From assembly GCF_011064595.1 (NCBI RefSeq), contig NZ_JAALJI010000006.1, positions 1 through 64,000 of the forward strand: a stretch of DNA of 64,000 nt. The letters are read 5' to 3'. Below are positions 54,526-62,904 of this stretch, piece by piece. Every line of letters begins with the position of its first letter. Within the stretch, counting starts at the first letter, position 1. The position numbers were made by a program, and so were the translations under genes. Source of the stretch: Paludisphaera soli (GTDB lineage Bacteria > Planctomycetota > Planctomycetia > Isosphaerales > Isosphaeraceae). Below the pieces are notes generated by a model. The model was not told the origin of the DNA and ran no database searches. It saw only the letters and a list, made by a program, of their open reading frames with translations.

Positions 54526-54937
54526 GAATCCCTCCGCCTTCAGGAATGGACGTGTGATGACGTGCGGACATCCTCGTGCCATCGATCCCCAGATCTCGGC
54601 GCGCAGGCCGAGCGCCCGGCCGTAAGGCCTTGTTGCAACTCGACTTCCTCGCATGCCTGCACGATGGATGGGGCCGGCGCGGCCGGGGCCGGCTAAGGGC
54701 CGGTCGGTCGCGTCGATGGCATCGGTAGGTTCTTCGCCAGCCGATCGGATAGCAAGCGAAAAATGCCAGCGATGGCGATGAATTTCGATGAATTGTTTAA
54801 TATTCAGCGTCCGCATCGGCGGTTCGCGGCCGGGTTTCCGTGGAATTTTTCGGGCTCCCGTCCGGTCCGCGCGGCGACGGTGATAACCCTCCGTGGGAGG
54901 ACGGGACGCGAGATGAGGCGACGCGAGGGGGTGGGCC
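54526..54937. other. 412-base divergent intergenic region
   Basis: Between the lipoprotein (minus) and a small plus-strand membrane protein. An AT-rich stretch lies at 54770-54860. A minus-strand TGGCA ... TTGC pair near 54750-54770 has a spacing 2 bases too long for sigma-54. No gene or repeat seen. Confidence 0.45.
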
Positions 54938-55201
54938 GTGACCGTGAGCCTGACGACCTTGAAGCTGGTCTGCGAGCTGGCGAGCGTCTGGATGGTGGGG
55001 ATCGTGGCGATCGTGGCGTTCGTCGTGGTGGCCGTCGACCGGCTGAACGTGCGGATCGCCGAGCTGGAGGAGCGGATCCGCGTCCTCAGCGGCGAGCCCG
55101 CCCGGCCGACCCCCGCCCCGGCGGCCCGTCGCCGGGCCGACTCCCGCCCGGGCCTCTCCACCCCGTCCCGCTCCTGGTCCTGGTCCGGCTCGCGGTGCTG
55201 A
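54938..55201 (+). CDS. Small single-helix membrane protein
   Basis: 87 residues. One membrane helix (SVWMVGIVAIVAFVVVAVD) followed by a short coiled coil (RLNVRIAELEERIRVLSGE) and a Ser/Pro/Arg tail ending in Cys. GTG start after GAGGGGGTG. The tail is low-complexity and may include read-through of no functional value. Precedes the ketopantoate-reductase-like gene on the same strand, gap 79 bases. No family recognised. Confidence 0.5.
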   Translation: MTVSLTTLKLVCELASVWMVGIVAIVAFVVVAVDRLNVRIAELEERIRVLSGEPARPTPAPAARRRADSRPGLSTPSRSWSWSGSRC

Positions 55202-55280
55202 GGGGGGCGTGTTAGGGTGGGGACGCCGGGCGGGGCGAGCGGCCCCCGGCGTGAGGCGGGTCCGAGGAGGGGGCGAGACG

Positions 55281-56207
55281 GTGCGAATCCTGGTGGTCGG
55301 CGCGGGGGGGATCGGCGGGTACTACGGCGGCCGGCTGCTGGAGGCGGGCCGCGACGCGTCCTTCTTGGTCCGGCCCCGCCGGGCGGCGAAGCTGGCGGCG
55401 AACGGCCTGGCGATCCGCAGCCCGTCGGGCGACGCCCACCTGCCCGCGCCCGACGCGCTCACGGCCGACGCGCTGGCGGGCCGGGGCCCGTTCGACCTGG
55501 TGATCGTGACGTGCAAGGCGTACGACCTGCCGGGCGCGATCGAGGACTTCGCGCCGGCGGTCGGGCCGGGGACCGTGATCCTGCCCACGCTCAACGGGAT
55601 GCGGCACCTCGACGCGCTCGACGCCCGGTTCGGCCGCGACGCGGTGCTCGGCGGCCTCTGCCTGATCTCGACGCGGCTGGACGACGACGGCGGGATCGTC
55701 CACCTGAGCGACGTCCACCGGCTGACCTTCGGCGCGCGCTCGCCGGCCCAGGCGGAGGCCGTCCGCCGCGTCGCCGAGGCGTTCGAAGGCGCGAAGTTCG
55801 AGCCGGTCCCCAGCGACGACGCGACGCTCGCGATGTGGGAGAAGTGGGCGTTCCTCGCCACCCTGGCGGGGATCACCTGCCTGATGCGCGCCGCGATCGG
55901 CGACGTGGTGAAGGCCGGCGGCGCCGACCTGGTCCACGCGCTTTTGGACGAGTGCCGGGCCATCGCCGAGGCCAACGGCCGCGCCCCGCGGCCGGCGTTC
56001 CTGGAGATGTCGCGGACGCGGCTCACCGACCCGTCGTCGACGCTCACGGCGTCGATGCTCGACGACCTGGAACGCGGCGGCCCCACCGAGGCCGACCACA
56101 TCCTCGGCGACCTCCTCCGCCGCGCCCCGGCCGCGCCGCCGCCCACTTCCCTCCTCCGCGCCGCCTTCACCGCGATCCGGGCGCAGGAGCATCGGGCCGG
56201 CCGCTGA
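55281..56207 (+). CDS. panE: 2-dehydropantoate 2-reductase (ApbA/PanE family)
   Basis: 308 residues. NADPH-binding ILVVGAGGIGGYYGGRLLEAG at the N-terminus, DLVIVTCKAYDLPGAIEDFAP with the catalytic-type Lys, ILPTLNGMRHLDAL, then the helical C-terminal domain (WEKWAFLATLAGITCLMRAAIGDV ... RTRLTDPSSTLTASMLDDLERGGPTEADHILGDLL). The SSTLTASMLDDLERGxPTEADHI signature fits PanE-type enzymes, which reduce ketopantoate in pantothenate/CoA synthesis; some relatives act on other 2-oxoacids. GTG start with GAGGAGGGGG upstream. Confidence 0.88.
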   Translation: MRILVVGAGGIGGYYGGRLLEAGRDASFLVRPRRAAKLAANGLAIRSPSGDAHLPAPDALTADALAGRGPFDLVIVTCKAYDLPGAIEDFAPAVGPGTVILPTLNGMRHLDALDARFGRDAVLGGLCLISTRLDDDGGIVHLSDVHRLTFGARSPAQAEAVRRVAEAFEGAKFEPVPSDDATLAMWEKWAFLATLAGITCLMRAAIGDVVKAGGADLVHALLDECRAIAEANGRAPRPAFLEMSRTRLTDPSSTLTASMLDDLERGGPTEADHILGDLLRRAPAAPPPTSLLRAAFTAIRAQEHRAGR

Positions 56208-56596
56208 GCCGCTACGCGGTCGGGATCTCGGAGATTCCGGCACGCCTCGCTCAACATACGAGGGAAAGATCCTCGGGTGCCACGGGTTCGGAGAACCCGT
56301 GGACCGGCCGGGGATCTCGACGGAGGCTCGGGAGCGGCCCGACGCCGATCCACGGGTTCTCCGAACCCGTGGCACCCAGCGACCCGAGTTGATCGTGGTC
56401 CGGGCGGCCCGCCCGGACGTGGAAGGCTCGGGATTTCCGACGTCCGGGCAGGCCGCCTCACTCGCCCGAGCTTCAGATTCTCCAGACGCCTCGGCGGGAT
56501 CGTGAGCGACGCACCGGACGGTAGGCCCCGGCTCGGCGGGCGGGTAGACTTCACGATCGGGGCGGGGTGGAGCGGCGTGGGCGGGGAGGGCGCGGG
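56208..56596. other. 389-base gap with a family 1 core repeat
   Basis: Contains the perfect 29-bp inverted repeat described separately; otherwise no gene. The promoter of the sulfatase gene is presumably in 56400-56590. Confidence 0.5.
56275..56377. repeat. Family 1 core: perfect 29-bp inverted repeat
   Basis: Arms 56275-56303 and 56349-56377 are exact reverse complements. Each arm is itself a hairpin (CCACGGGTTC / GAACCCGTGG). The 45-base centre reads like the centre of copies A and B. The outer CTCCTCACTC repeats seen in copies A and B are missing here. Confidence 0.8.
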
Positions 56597-57955
56597 ATGA
56601 CGGCCTGGGGCGTGCTGGCGATCGCGGCGGGGATGGTCATGGCGTCGGAGGCGCCCGCGCCCGAGGCGCGGCCGAACATCGTGATAGTCTATGCGGACGA
56701 CCTGGGGTTCACGGACCTGGGCTGCTACGGCGGCGACGTGGCCGCGACGCCCAACATCGACCGCATGGCCCGCGAAGGGGTCCGGCTGACGCGGTACTAC
56801 TCGGCGTCGCCGATCTGCTCCCCCTCGCGCTGCGGGCTGCTGACCGGGCAGTTCCCGGCCCGCTGGCGGATCACCAGCTACCTGCAATCCAGGGCCGGGA
56901 ACCGGGCGTGCGAGCAGGACGACTTCCTGGACCCCGCCGCGCCGAGCCTGCCACGCGTGCTGAAGGCGGCGGGCTACGCCACGGCGCACGTCGGCAAGTG
57001 GCACCTCGGCGGCGGCCGCGACGTGGTCGACCCGCCGAAATTCGCGGCCTACGGCTACGACAAGGGCCTCGGCACCTGGGAGAGCCCGGAGCCGCACCCG
57101 GACATCACCGCGATGGACTGGATCTGGTCGTCCCGCGACCCGGTCAAGCGCTGGGACCGCACGCGATGGATGGTCGACCGCACGCTCGACTTCCTGGACG
57201 ACCACGCCGATTCGCCCTGCTTCGTGAACCTCTGGCTGGACGACCCGCACACCCCCTGGGTCCCCTCGGCCGAGGACATGGCGCCCGGCAAGGACGGCCA
57301 GGGCACCGGCAAGGAGCCGACCCCCGAGCGCCTGCGCGGCGTGCTGGAGGAGGTCGACCGCCAGGTCGGCCGGCTGTTGCAGGCGATCCGCGAGCGTCCC
57401 CAGGCGCGGCCGACGCTCGTCCTGTTCGTCTCCGACAACGGCCCCCTGCCCACCTTCGACCGCCGCCGCTCCGGCGGCCTGCGCGGCAGCAAGATGAGCC
57501 TGTACGAAGGGGGGACCCGACTCCCCTTCCTCGCCTGGGGGCCGGGCCTGGTCGCCCCGGGCGTGACCAACACGGCCAGCGTGGTCTCGGCCGTCGACCT
57601 GATGCCCACCCTCGCCGCGATGGCGGGCGCCCCCCTGCCCCCCGGCTACGAGCCCGACGGCGAGGACATGACCGCCGTCCTCCGCGGCGAGCGTCCCAGG
57701 CGGTCGAAGCCCTTGCTGTGGGAGTACGGCCGCAACCCGACCTCGTTCGCCTATCCCAAGGGGGACGACCGCTCCCCCAACGTGGCGATCCTGGACGGCG
57801 ACTGGAAGCTCCTCGTCAACGCCGACGGCACAGGCGCCGAGCTGTACGACCTGGCCCTCGACCCCGAGGAACGCTACGACCGCGCCGCGACCGACCCCGA
57901 ACGCGCGAAGCGGCTGACCGAAGCCGCCCTGCGCTGGCGGCGGTCGATGCCGTGA
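56597..57955 (+). CDS. Arylsulfatase-type sulfatase
   Basis: 452 residues. Short signal-like start, then RPNIVIVYADDLGFTDLGCYGGDVAATPNIDRMAREG (calcium-binding Asp pair 34-35) and the sulfatase signature ICSPSRCGLLTG, where Cys74 would be turned into formylglycine. GKWHLGG, FVSDNGPLPTF and LPFLAWGPGLVAPG supply further active-site positions. Belongs to the arylsulfatase-A-like S1 family that planctomycetes carry in large numbers for sulfated polysaccharides. The substrate is unknown. GGGGAGGG 6 bases before the ATG. Confidence 0.94.
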   Translation: MTAWGVLAIAAGMVMASEAPAPEARPNIVIVYADDLGFTDLGCYGGDVAATPNIDRMAREGVRLTRYYSASPICSPSRCGLLTGQFPARWRITSYLQSRAGNRACEQDDFLDPAAPSLPRVLKAAGYATAHVGKWHLGGGRDVVDPPKFAAYGYDKGLGTWESPEPHPDITAMDWIWSSRDPVKRWDRTRWMVDRTLDFLDDHADSPCFVNLWLDDPHTPWVPSAEDMAPGKDGQGTGKEPTPERLRGVLEEVDRQVGRLLQAIRERPQARPTLVLFVSDNGPLPTFDRRRSGGLRGSKMSLYEGGTRLPFLAWGPGLVAPGVTNTASVVSAVDLMPTLAAMAGAPLPPGYEPDGEDMTAVLRGERPRRSKPLLWEYGRNPTSFAYPKGDDRSPNVAILDGDWKLLVNADGTGAELYDLALDPEERYDRAATDPERAKRLTEAALRWRRSMP

Positions 57956-57971
57956 ACGCGGCGTCGCCGCC

Positions 57972-58376
57972 TCAACCCGGCGGGACTTCGCCTTCTTCGA
58001 TCAGGCTCTCGCGAAGCTCGATGCGGAGGGCGTCGTTGATGCGCAGGACGCTCACGGTGACGCGTCCGATCGGGGTCCGGCCGTGGAGGACGGCCCCCCG
58101 CCATCGGAAGTGTCGCGCCCACTTGTGGCGCCGGGGGTTGAACAAGGGGGTCAGCCTGTTCGTCCTCGGGTCGCGGCCGCTGATGTCCGAGCCCTTGTAG
58201 GAATTGCAGCGGAAGCAGCTTAGGGCCAGATTGCCGGCGACGGTCGGTCCGTGATGTTTCCGGGAGATGACGTGGTCGATCTCGAATGGGCGATCGTCGA
58301 ACGCGGGAGAGAGGCGGCAGTACTCGCAGCGCCCTCCCGCCCTGCGCCAGACGAGTCGGGTGAGCTCGGCGTCCAT
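57972..58376 (-). CDS. HNH endonuclease
   Basis: 134 residues. RRAGGRCEYCRLSP (first CxxC), FEIDHVISRKHHGPTVAGNLALSCFRCNSYKGSD (His-Asn core and second CxxC) make a complete HNH/zinc-finger nuclease domain; the C-terminal part (RWRGAVLHGRTPIGRVTVSVLRINDALRIELRES) is a beta extension seen in short cyanobacterial and planctomycete HNH proteins. Paired with a 99-residue helical protein 6 bases upstream. Could be a nicking/repair or selfish-type nuclease; target unknown. Confidence 0.9.
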   Translation of the reverse strand: MDAELTRLVWRRAGGRCEYCRLSPAFDDRPFEIDHVISRKHHGPTVAGNLALSCFRCNSYKGSDISGRDPRTNRLTPLFNPRRHKWARHFRWRGAVLHGRTPIGRVTVSVLRINDALRIELRESLIEEGEVPPG

Positions 58377-58382
58377 GCGGCT

Positions 58383-58682
58383 TCAGGATGCGTCGGGGTG
58401 AGTCGGCCTGCCGGCCAGCGCGCGTCGCGCCTTCGATTTCAGGACCGCGAGGACGTCGCCGGCCGTGACGAAGGCCAAGAGTTCGGCCTTCTCCTCGGGG
58501 GTGAGGGCGTCGTCCTGGTTGCGGACGGCCAGGTCGTGCATGCGGACCTTGTCGGGTTCGCTGAAGCCCAGTTCGAGGATGTGGCGGGCTAGGTCGGGCG
58601 AGAGGGTCCCGCGCTCGCCGCCCAGCAGGCGGGCGAGGATCGTGGCCTCGGTTTCGTCGCGGCGGCGGGTGGCGACAGTCAT
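58383..58682 (-). CDS. Small helical partner of the HNH endonuclease gene
   Basis: 99 residues: ETEATILARLLGGERGTLSPDLARHILELGFSEPDKVRMHDLAVRNQDDALTPEEKAELLAFVTAGDVLAVLKSKARRALAG. This all-helical pattern, with TPEEKAELxxF and a VLKSKARRAL end, recurs as a small gene directly upstream of HNH genes in related bacteria (my recollection, not checked). ATG at 58682 with GAGGAA 10 bases before; an upstream in-frame ATG exists. The stop is 6 bases from the HNH start. Confidence 0.7.
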   Translation of the reverse strand: MTVATRRRDETEATILARLLGGERGTLSPDLARHILELGFSEPDKVRMHDLAVRNQDDALTPEEKAELLAFVTAGDVLAVLKSKARRALAGRPTHPDAS

Positions 58683-58826
58683 CGATGGTGTTTCCTCGTC
58701 CGATCGTCCCATCGGGGGGGTAACAGGCTCGATCCTACCCGACGGCCCGGCTAAAGTGGAGGGGGCCGGGGGCGGAGACGCGATCCGGCGACGCACCTCG
58801 ACCTTCGCTCACCGGCGGCGCTTTCC

Positions 58827-59399
58827 ATGGAACCCTCAATCCCCCGCGAGCCGGACTGGGCGTTGGCCTCGACGAGGCTGGTGCTGGCGTGCGACGAGGC
58901 CGTCGGGCGGTTCGCGCGGGAGCATCCCGGGGAGGCTTGCTCGTTCCTGGCGATGGCGGTCGGGTCGTGCTTCGGCGAGGTGGTGATCGCGTTCGACACG
59001 CCGGCGAACGGGCTGGCCCGGGCGCGTCGGAACGAGGCGCTGGTGGTCCGGTCGCGGAACCGGGCGCTCGCCACGGAGTTCGGCTGGCGGAACGCGGGGT
59101 TCCACCTGAACCGCTCGCTGATCGCCCTGCACGCGCCGTCGTCGGCCGAGTTCGCGTATCCCGAATTCGCGCGGATGCACTTCGCCGACTGGGAGCCCTA
59201 CTTCCTGGACCGGGGCCGTCCCGGCGAGGCCGACCCGACCGGCAAGGTCGCGGTCCTGCTCCAGGGTGTGGCGAACGCCGTCGTCGACCGGGGCCTGCTC
59301 CGCCGGCTGAACCTCGCCTCCCCGTTCTACGTCGGCGGCGAGTTCGCCCGCGAGGACCTCGGGCTGGTGGTCCTGCGGGCCACCAACTGGCCCTCCTGA
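58827..59399 (+). CDS. Uncharacterised protein
   Basis: 190 residues: MEPSIPREPDWALASTRLVLACDEAVGRFAREHPGEACSFLAMAVGSCFGEVVIAFDTPANGLARARRNE, then LATEFGWRNAGFHLNRSLIALHAPSS, YPEFARMHFADWEPYFLDRG and LLRRLNLASPFYVGGEFAREDLGLVVLRATNWPS. The layout (start helix, two-strand FGEVVIAFDT, W-rich centre) vaguely recalls DUF4303/SUKH-associated proteins, but I cannot assign it. No signal peptide. Divergent from the HNH pair. Confidence 0.62.
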   Translation: MEPSIPREPDWALASTRLVLACDEAVGRFAREHPGEACSFLAMAVGSCFGEVVIAFDTPANGLARARRNEALVVRSRNRALATEFGWRNAGFHLNRSLIALHAPSSAEFAYPEFARMHFADWEPYFLDRGRPGEADPTGKVAVLLQGVANAVVDRGLLRRLNLASPFYVGGEFAREDLGLVVLRATNWPS

Positions 59400-59520
59400 T
59401 GGGCGCCCGCCGGCGGGGACTTCGCCCGCCGAGGGTGGAGAGGCGGCGGGTTGCGGCCGATAACAGGAAGGAGTCGGGCCGTCCACGGAGGGGCTGCGCC
59501 CGCGTCCGAACCGTTCACGG

Positions 59521-60894
59521 ATGAACCCGATGTCCAAGCGATCGCGCGACGAGAAGCGGCGGCCGACGGCGATGCGGCCCTTCGCCGAGGGGCTGGAGAC
59601 GCGCCGGCTGCTGACGTCGGGCTGGCCGTCGTACCTGTCGGCGGCCGAGCTGCGGTCGCTGCTCAACGAGCCGGTCGGCTACCCGGTGGTGCGGCCGAAC
59701 ACGCCGGTCCTCCCCTACGGCCTGGCGGCGAAGGACGCGACGTACATCGACCCCTCGGTCGGCGTGACGAACGGCTACGCGGTGATCGTGGGGACGCAGA
59801 GCTTCATCGGCCCGTTCGCGAAGCTCAACGCGTCGGACGGGGTCGTGAAGATCGGCGGCGGCTCGGCGATCCTGGACAACGCCTCGATCACCGCCAACCC
59901 CACCCACGCCAAGGGCGCCGACGTCCCCGAGGTCCGCATCGGCGACGCCGTGCAGGTCGGCTACGGCGCGACGATCCTCGGCCCGGCCGTCGTCGGCGGC
60001 TACGGCGCGGCCTCCAGCCCGACCTCCATCGGGGCCGGGGCGGTGATCGACGGCGCGACGATCGAGCCCGGCGCGTTCGTCTCGACCCTGGCCCGCGTCG
60101 GCCCCGGCGTGACCGTCCCCGCGGGGATGAAGGTGCTCGCCGGCGCGAACGTCGTCACCCAGGCCGAGGCGGCCGACCCGGCGCTCGGCAAGGTGACGCC
60201 CGTCACGGCGGACGACCTGGCCGAGCTGGGCCGGACGATCACCGCCAACCTGCAGCTGGGCGTCGGCTACATCACGCTCTATCAGGGCCAGGCGGCCACC
60301 GGGACCAGCCCGGGCGTCGCGACGACCCGGACGGGGGTGTTCAACGGCAACCTGTCGACGGTCCTCGGCTCGAACGTCCAGCCGGGCCCGCCGACGACGT
60401 TCCTGCCCCCGGGGACCGCCCCGCGATACCCCACCCCGCGTCGGGGGCTGGCCCAGGGCGTGCTGACCGGCTTCCCCGCCCGGGCGACCGGCAACGCCTC
60501 GTTCCTCCAGCGGGCGCACACCGTGGCGGCGAGCGTCGGCCGGCGGAACGCGATCCGGGCCGACCAGGGCCAGCCGATCGCCGTCGGCTCGATCGCCCGC
60601 ACCGGCTACGGCGTCACCCTGAACGCCCCCTACGGCGGGTCGCTCGCCATCGGCCAGCGCCTCAGCGCCGGCGACGGCGCGGTGATCCTCGGCGGGGGCC
60701 CCGGGAGCCGCTCCGTCCTCGGCGACGACGTGACGATCGGCGCGGGGGCCGTCGTCCGGGGCTCCTCGCTCGGCGCCGGCTCGACCGTCGGCCCGATGGC
60801 CTACCTGCTCAACTCCAGCTTCCCCGCCGGGACCCAGATCCCCGCCGGCGCGATCTACGTGGACGGTGTGCTCGTCGGCTTCGTCAGCCGCTGA
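59521..60894 (+). CDS. Exported left-handed beta-helix (gamma-carbonic-anhydrase-like) protein without metal His
   Basis: 457 residues. The N-terminal RPFAEGLETRRLLTSG is the planctomycete extracellular export motif (LExRxLLS). Two segments of hexapeptide repeats follow: YIDPSVGVTNGYAVIVGTQSFIGPFAKLNASDGVVKIGGGSAILDNASIT / VRIGDAVQVGYGATILGPAVVGG / TSIGAGAVIDGATIEPGAFVSTLARVGPGVTVPAG, and near the end GAVILGGGPGSRSVLGDDVTIGAGAVVRGSSLGAGSTVG. That is the gamma-carbonic-anhydrase fold, but the three zinc His are not present at GYGATILGP-type positions, so hydratase activity is unlikely. A 150-residue linker sits between the halves. Probably a structural surface protein. Confidence 0.8.
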   Translation: MNPMSKRSRDEKRRPTAMRPFAEGLETRRLLTSGWPSYLSAAELRSLLNEPVGYPVVRPNTPVLPYGLAAKDATYIDPSVGVTNGYAVIVGTQSFIGPFAKLNASDGVVKIGGGSAILDNASITANPTHAKGADVPEVRIGDAVQVGYGATILGPAVVGGYGAASSPTSIGAGAVIDGATIEPGAFVSTLARVGPGVTVPAGMKVLAGANVVTQAEAADPALGKVTPVTADDLAELGRTITANLQLGVGYITLYQGQAATGTSPGVATTRTGVFNGNLSTVLGSNVQPGPPTTFLPPGTAPRYPTPRRGLAQGVLTGFPARATGNASFLQRAHTVAASVGRRNAIRADQGQPIAVGSIARTGYGVTLNAPYGGSLAIGQRLSAGDGAVILGGGPGSRSVLGDDVTIGAGAVVRGSSLGAGSTVGPMAYLLNSSFPAGTQIPAGAIYVDGVLVGFVSR

Positions 60895-60924
60895 CGGGCC
60901 GCGAGTCGAGCCCTCGAAACGACA

Positions 60925-61116
60925 CTCCTCACTCGACGCCACCGACACGCGATCGTTGGTGAGGGCCGAGTTCGGGTGCCACGGGTTCTGCGAACGCGTG
61001 GATCGGCGTCGGGCCGCTCCCGAGCCTTCGTCGAGATCCCCGGCCGGTCCACGGGTTCGCAGAACCCGTGGCACCCTCAGAGCCTCCATCGCATGCTGGT
61101 GGAGTTGAGTGAGGAG
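60925..61116. repeat. MITE-like element, family 1, copy B
   Basis: 192 bases bounded by CTCCTCACTCGACGCCACC (60925-60943) and GGTGGAGTTGAGTGAGGAG (61098-61116). The core has GGGTGCCACGGGTTC and its complement around 60975-61075, like the core at 56275-56377. Shared with copy A both in ends and centre. Confidence 0.75.
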
Positions 61117-61154
61117 TGACCTCGAATTTCGTCCCGGACGGATCTCAACGCAAC

Positions 61155-61363
61155 GGCCTTCCCCCCTGGCGGGGGAAGGTGGCCCGAAGGGCCGGATGAG
61201 GGGGGGCCAAGCGAGAAGGCCGTCGGAGTTCCGACGAGGTTCGCCGAGGCCGTCGGCCGTGCGGGCCTGGCTTCGAAGTCCGAAGCCCCCCGCACGCGTC
61301 ACCCCCTCATCTGACCGCTGCGCGGTCTGTCTTCCCCCGCCAGGGGGGAAGACCGTTTCCGGC
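61155..61363. repeat. MITE-like element, family 2, second copy
   Basis: About 209 bases. Left end GGCCTTCCCCCCTGGCGGG with GGGCCGGATGAGG; right end CCCCTCATCTGACC ... CGCCAGGGGGGAAGACC. The ends are imperfect inverted repeats like those of 19587-19760. Confidence 0.6.
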
Positions 61364-61520
61364 CCGCGAGCCCCTGGCTCGCGTCGTCGCTTCGAAGAAC
61401 TCGCCCACCCGCCCGGCGGATTCCTCCGGGAACGTCCCAACAAAACGCGGCGAGAAGCGTCTATAGGTGTGGACGCATCTCCCATCTCCGCGAAGCGGAC
61501 TTCCCACGAAAGGGCCGGCC

Positions 61521-62534
61521 ATGCGAGCCTTCCCAGCCAGCCTCCTGACCCTGGCGTTCCTCCCGTCGACCGGCTGCGACGCGGACTCCTCCTCGCGGTA
61601 CGCCAATTATGAGGCGAAATCGGCCGTCGCGCCACCGGCGACGACCCCGCCGCCCCCCGCCGGCATGGTCATCTCGGCGGACGCCTTCGACGGGAATTCC
61701 TCCATGGGGATGATGGGCGGGATGATGGGGGCGGCCCGGTCGGATCAGGCTCCGAGCCCGGCGGGGCCCCCGCCGGCCGGGGCGGGCGAGGCGGCGGGCG
61801 TCGAGCGGAAGGTCATCTACGACGCCACGCTCGACCTGGCCGTCGACAAGGTGGACGCGGCGGCCGCGCGGGTCGGCGAGCTGGTCGCCTCGTCGGGGGG
61901 CTACATCGCCGAGGAGAACATGACCGGCTCGCCGGGCTCGACGCGCTCGCAGTTCTGGAAGCTCCGCATCCCGGTCGACCGCTTCGACGGCCTGGTCCGG
62001 TCGTTCATGGCCCTGGGCGAGCTGGTCCGGTTCGACCGCAAGTCGCAGGACGTCACGGCCGAGTTCTACGACGTGGAGGCCCGGATCAAGAACAAGCAGG
62101 TCCAGGAGCAGACGCTCCAGAAGATCCTGGAGGAGCGATCCGGGCAGCTTGAGGAGGTGTTGAAGGTCGAGGTCGAGCTGTCGCGCGTCCGGGGCGAGAT
62201 CGAGCAGATGCAAGGTCGCATCCGGGTGCTCCGGAACCTCTCGTCGCTCGCCACCCTCACGTTGACGATCACCGAGCGCGACCGCTTCCAGCCCCCCGCG
62301 CCGGTCGTGGCCGACTTCCCCACGCAGGTCGCGCGGACCTGGCAGGCGTCGCTGACGAGGCTGACCGACCTGGGCAAGGCCGCGATCCTGTTCGTCGTCG
62401 GCCAGGCGGTCTGGACGCCGTTCTGGGCGGTCGGCCTCCTGCTCGGCTGGCTCGGCCTGCGTCGGCTGATCGCGGCGACGAGGTCGCCCGCCCCGGCGGC
62501 ACCGCCGGCGAGCCCGACCCCCTCCGGCGGCTGA
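61521..62534 (+). CDS. DUF4349 lipoprotein
   Basis: 337 residues. Lipoprotein signal RAFPASLLTLAFLPSTGC, a Pro/Gly/Met-rich linker (MMGGMMGAARSD), then the DUF4349 domain: RKVIYDATLDLAVDKVDAAAARVGELVASSGGYIAEENMTGSPGSTRSQFWKLRIPVDRFDGLVRSFMALGELVRFDRKSQDVTAEFYDVEARIKNKQVQEQTLQKIL, a coiled coil (EEVLKVEVELSRVRGEIEQMQGRIRVL), and a C-terminal membrane helix (LFVVGQAVWTPFWAVGLLLGWLGL). The architecture fits a bitopic envelope protein of unknown role. The start has AAGGG before the ATG at 61521. Confidence 0.88.
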   Translation: MRAFPASLLTLAFLPSTGCDADSSSRYANYEAKSAVAPPATTPPPPAGMVISADAFDGNSSMGMMGGMMGAARSDQAPSPAGPPPAGAGEAAGVERKVIYDATLDLAVDKVDAAAARVGELVASSGGYIAEENMTGSPGSTRSQFWKLRIPVDRFDGLVRSFMALGELVRFDRKSQDVTAEFYDVEARIKNKQVQEQTLQKILEERSGQLEEVLKVEVELSRVRGEIEQMQGRIRVLRNLSSLATLTLTITERDRFQPPAPVVADFPTQVARTWQASLTRLTDLGKAAILFVVGQAVWTPFWAVGLLLGWLGLRRLIAATRSPAPAAPPASPTPSGG

Positions 62535-62904
62535 AGGGGCTCAGAAGTAGACCTGGAACTGCATCCAGAAGAGGTCGGACGTGGACTGGTGGAGCCCCTC
62601 GTGGGTGCTATAGAGCGCGGGCCGGGAGGGATCTGCTGCGTCGGGCGAGCATCAGGCCGGATCGCCGGCCCGACGAGCAGGTCCGGGAGTCGCTCCGCCG
62701 TCCCGAAGTCGCCCCGATCGTCGAAGCCGAGTTCCGGCGGCGGCCGTCCTGGCCGGTGACGAACGACGGCTTCCGCCGGATCGAGGCCGCACGAAAGGCG
62801 TCCGAGGCGCAGGAGAAGGCCCGCAAGCATGCCAGGCGGCCCCATTCCAGGGACCGGGCGTGTGGGTTCGCGTCGGCAAGCCGCCGCGCTTCCGCCCTCG
62901 TTGG
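62535..62904. other. 370-base gap with coding remnants
   Basis: Minus strand: an outer-membrane-protein-like tail (62541-62645). Plus strand 62628-62850: an open stretch with protein-like composition (RASIRPDRRPDEQVRESLRRPE, ARKASEAQEKARKHA) but no start or stop of its own. Both look like decayed gene pieces. Confidence 0.5.
62541..62645 (-). pseudogene. Remnant C-terminus of an outer-membrane beta-barrel-type protein
   Basis: Minus-strand reading PALYSTHEGLHQSTSDLFWMQFQVYF then TGA. Alternating aromatic/polar residues with a final Phe are typical of barrel ends, and STSDLFWMQxQVxF endings occur in planctomycete porin-like proteins (my recollection). A stop lies only 8 codons further upstream, so only a scrap remains. 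Confidence 0.45.

Larger units (their letters stand above)
60895..61520. other. 626-base gap filled by two MITE-like elements
   Basis: Family 1 copy B (60925-61116) is followed 38 bases later by a family 2 element (61155-61363). No gene. Confidence 0.65.

Noticed and set aside
54745-54775. Sigma-54 promoter for DUF1559 pair 3
   Set aside because: Minus-strand TGGCAT ... TTGC is present but the GG-to-GC distance is 2 bases too long; sigma-54 spacing is strict.
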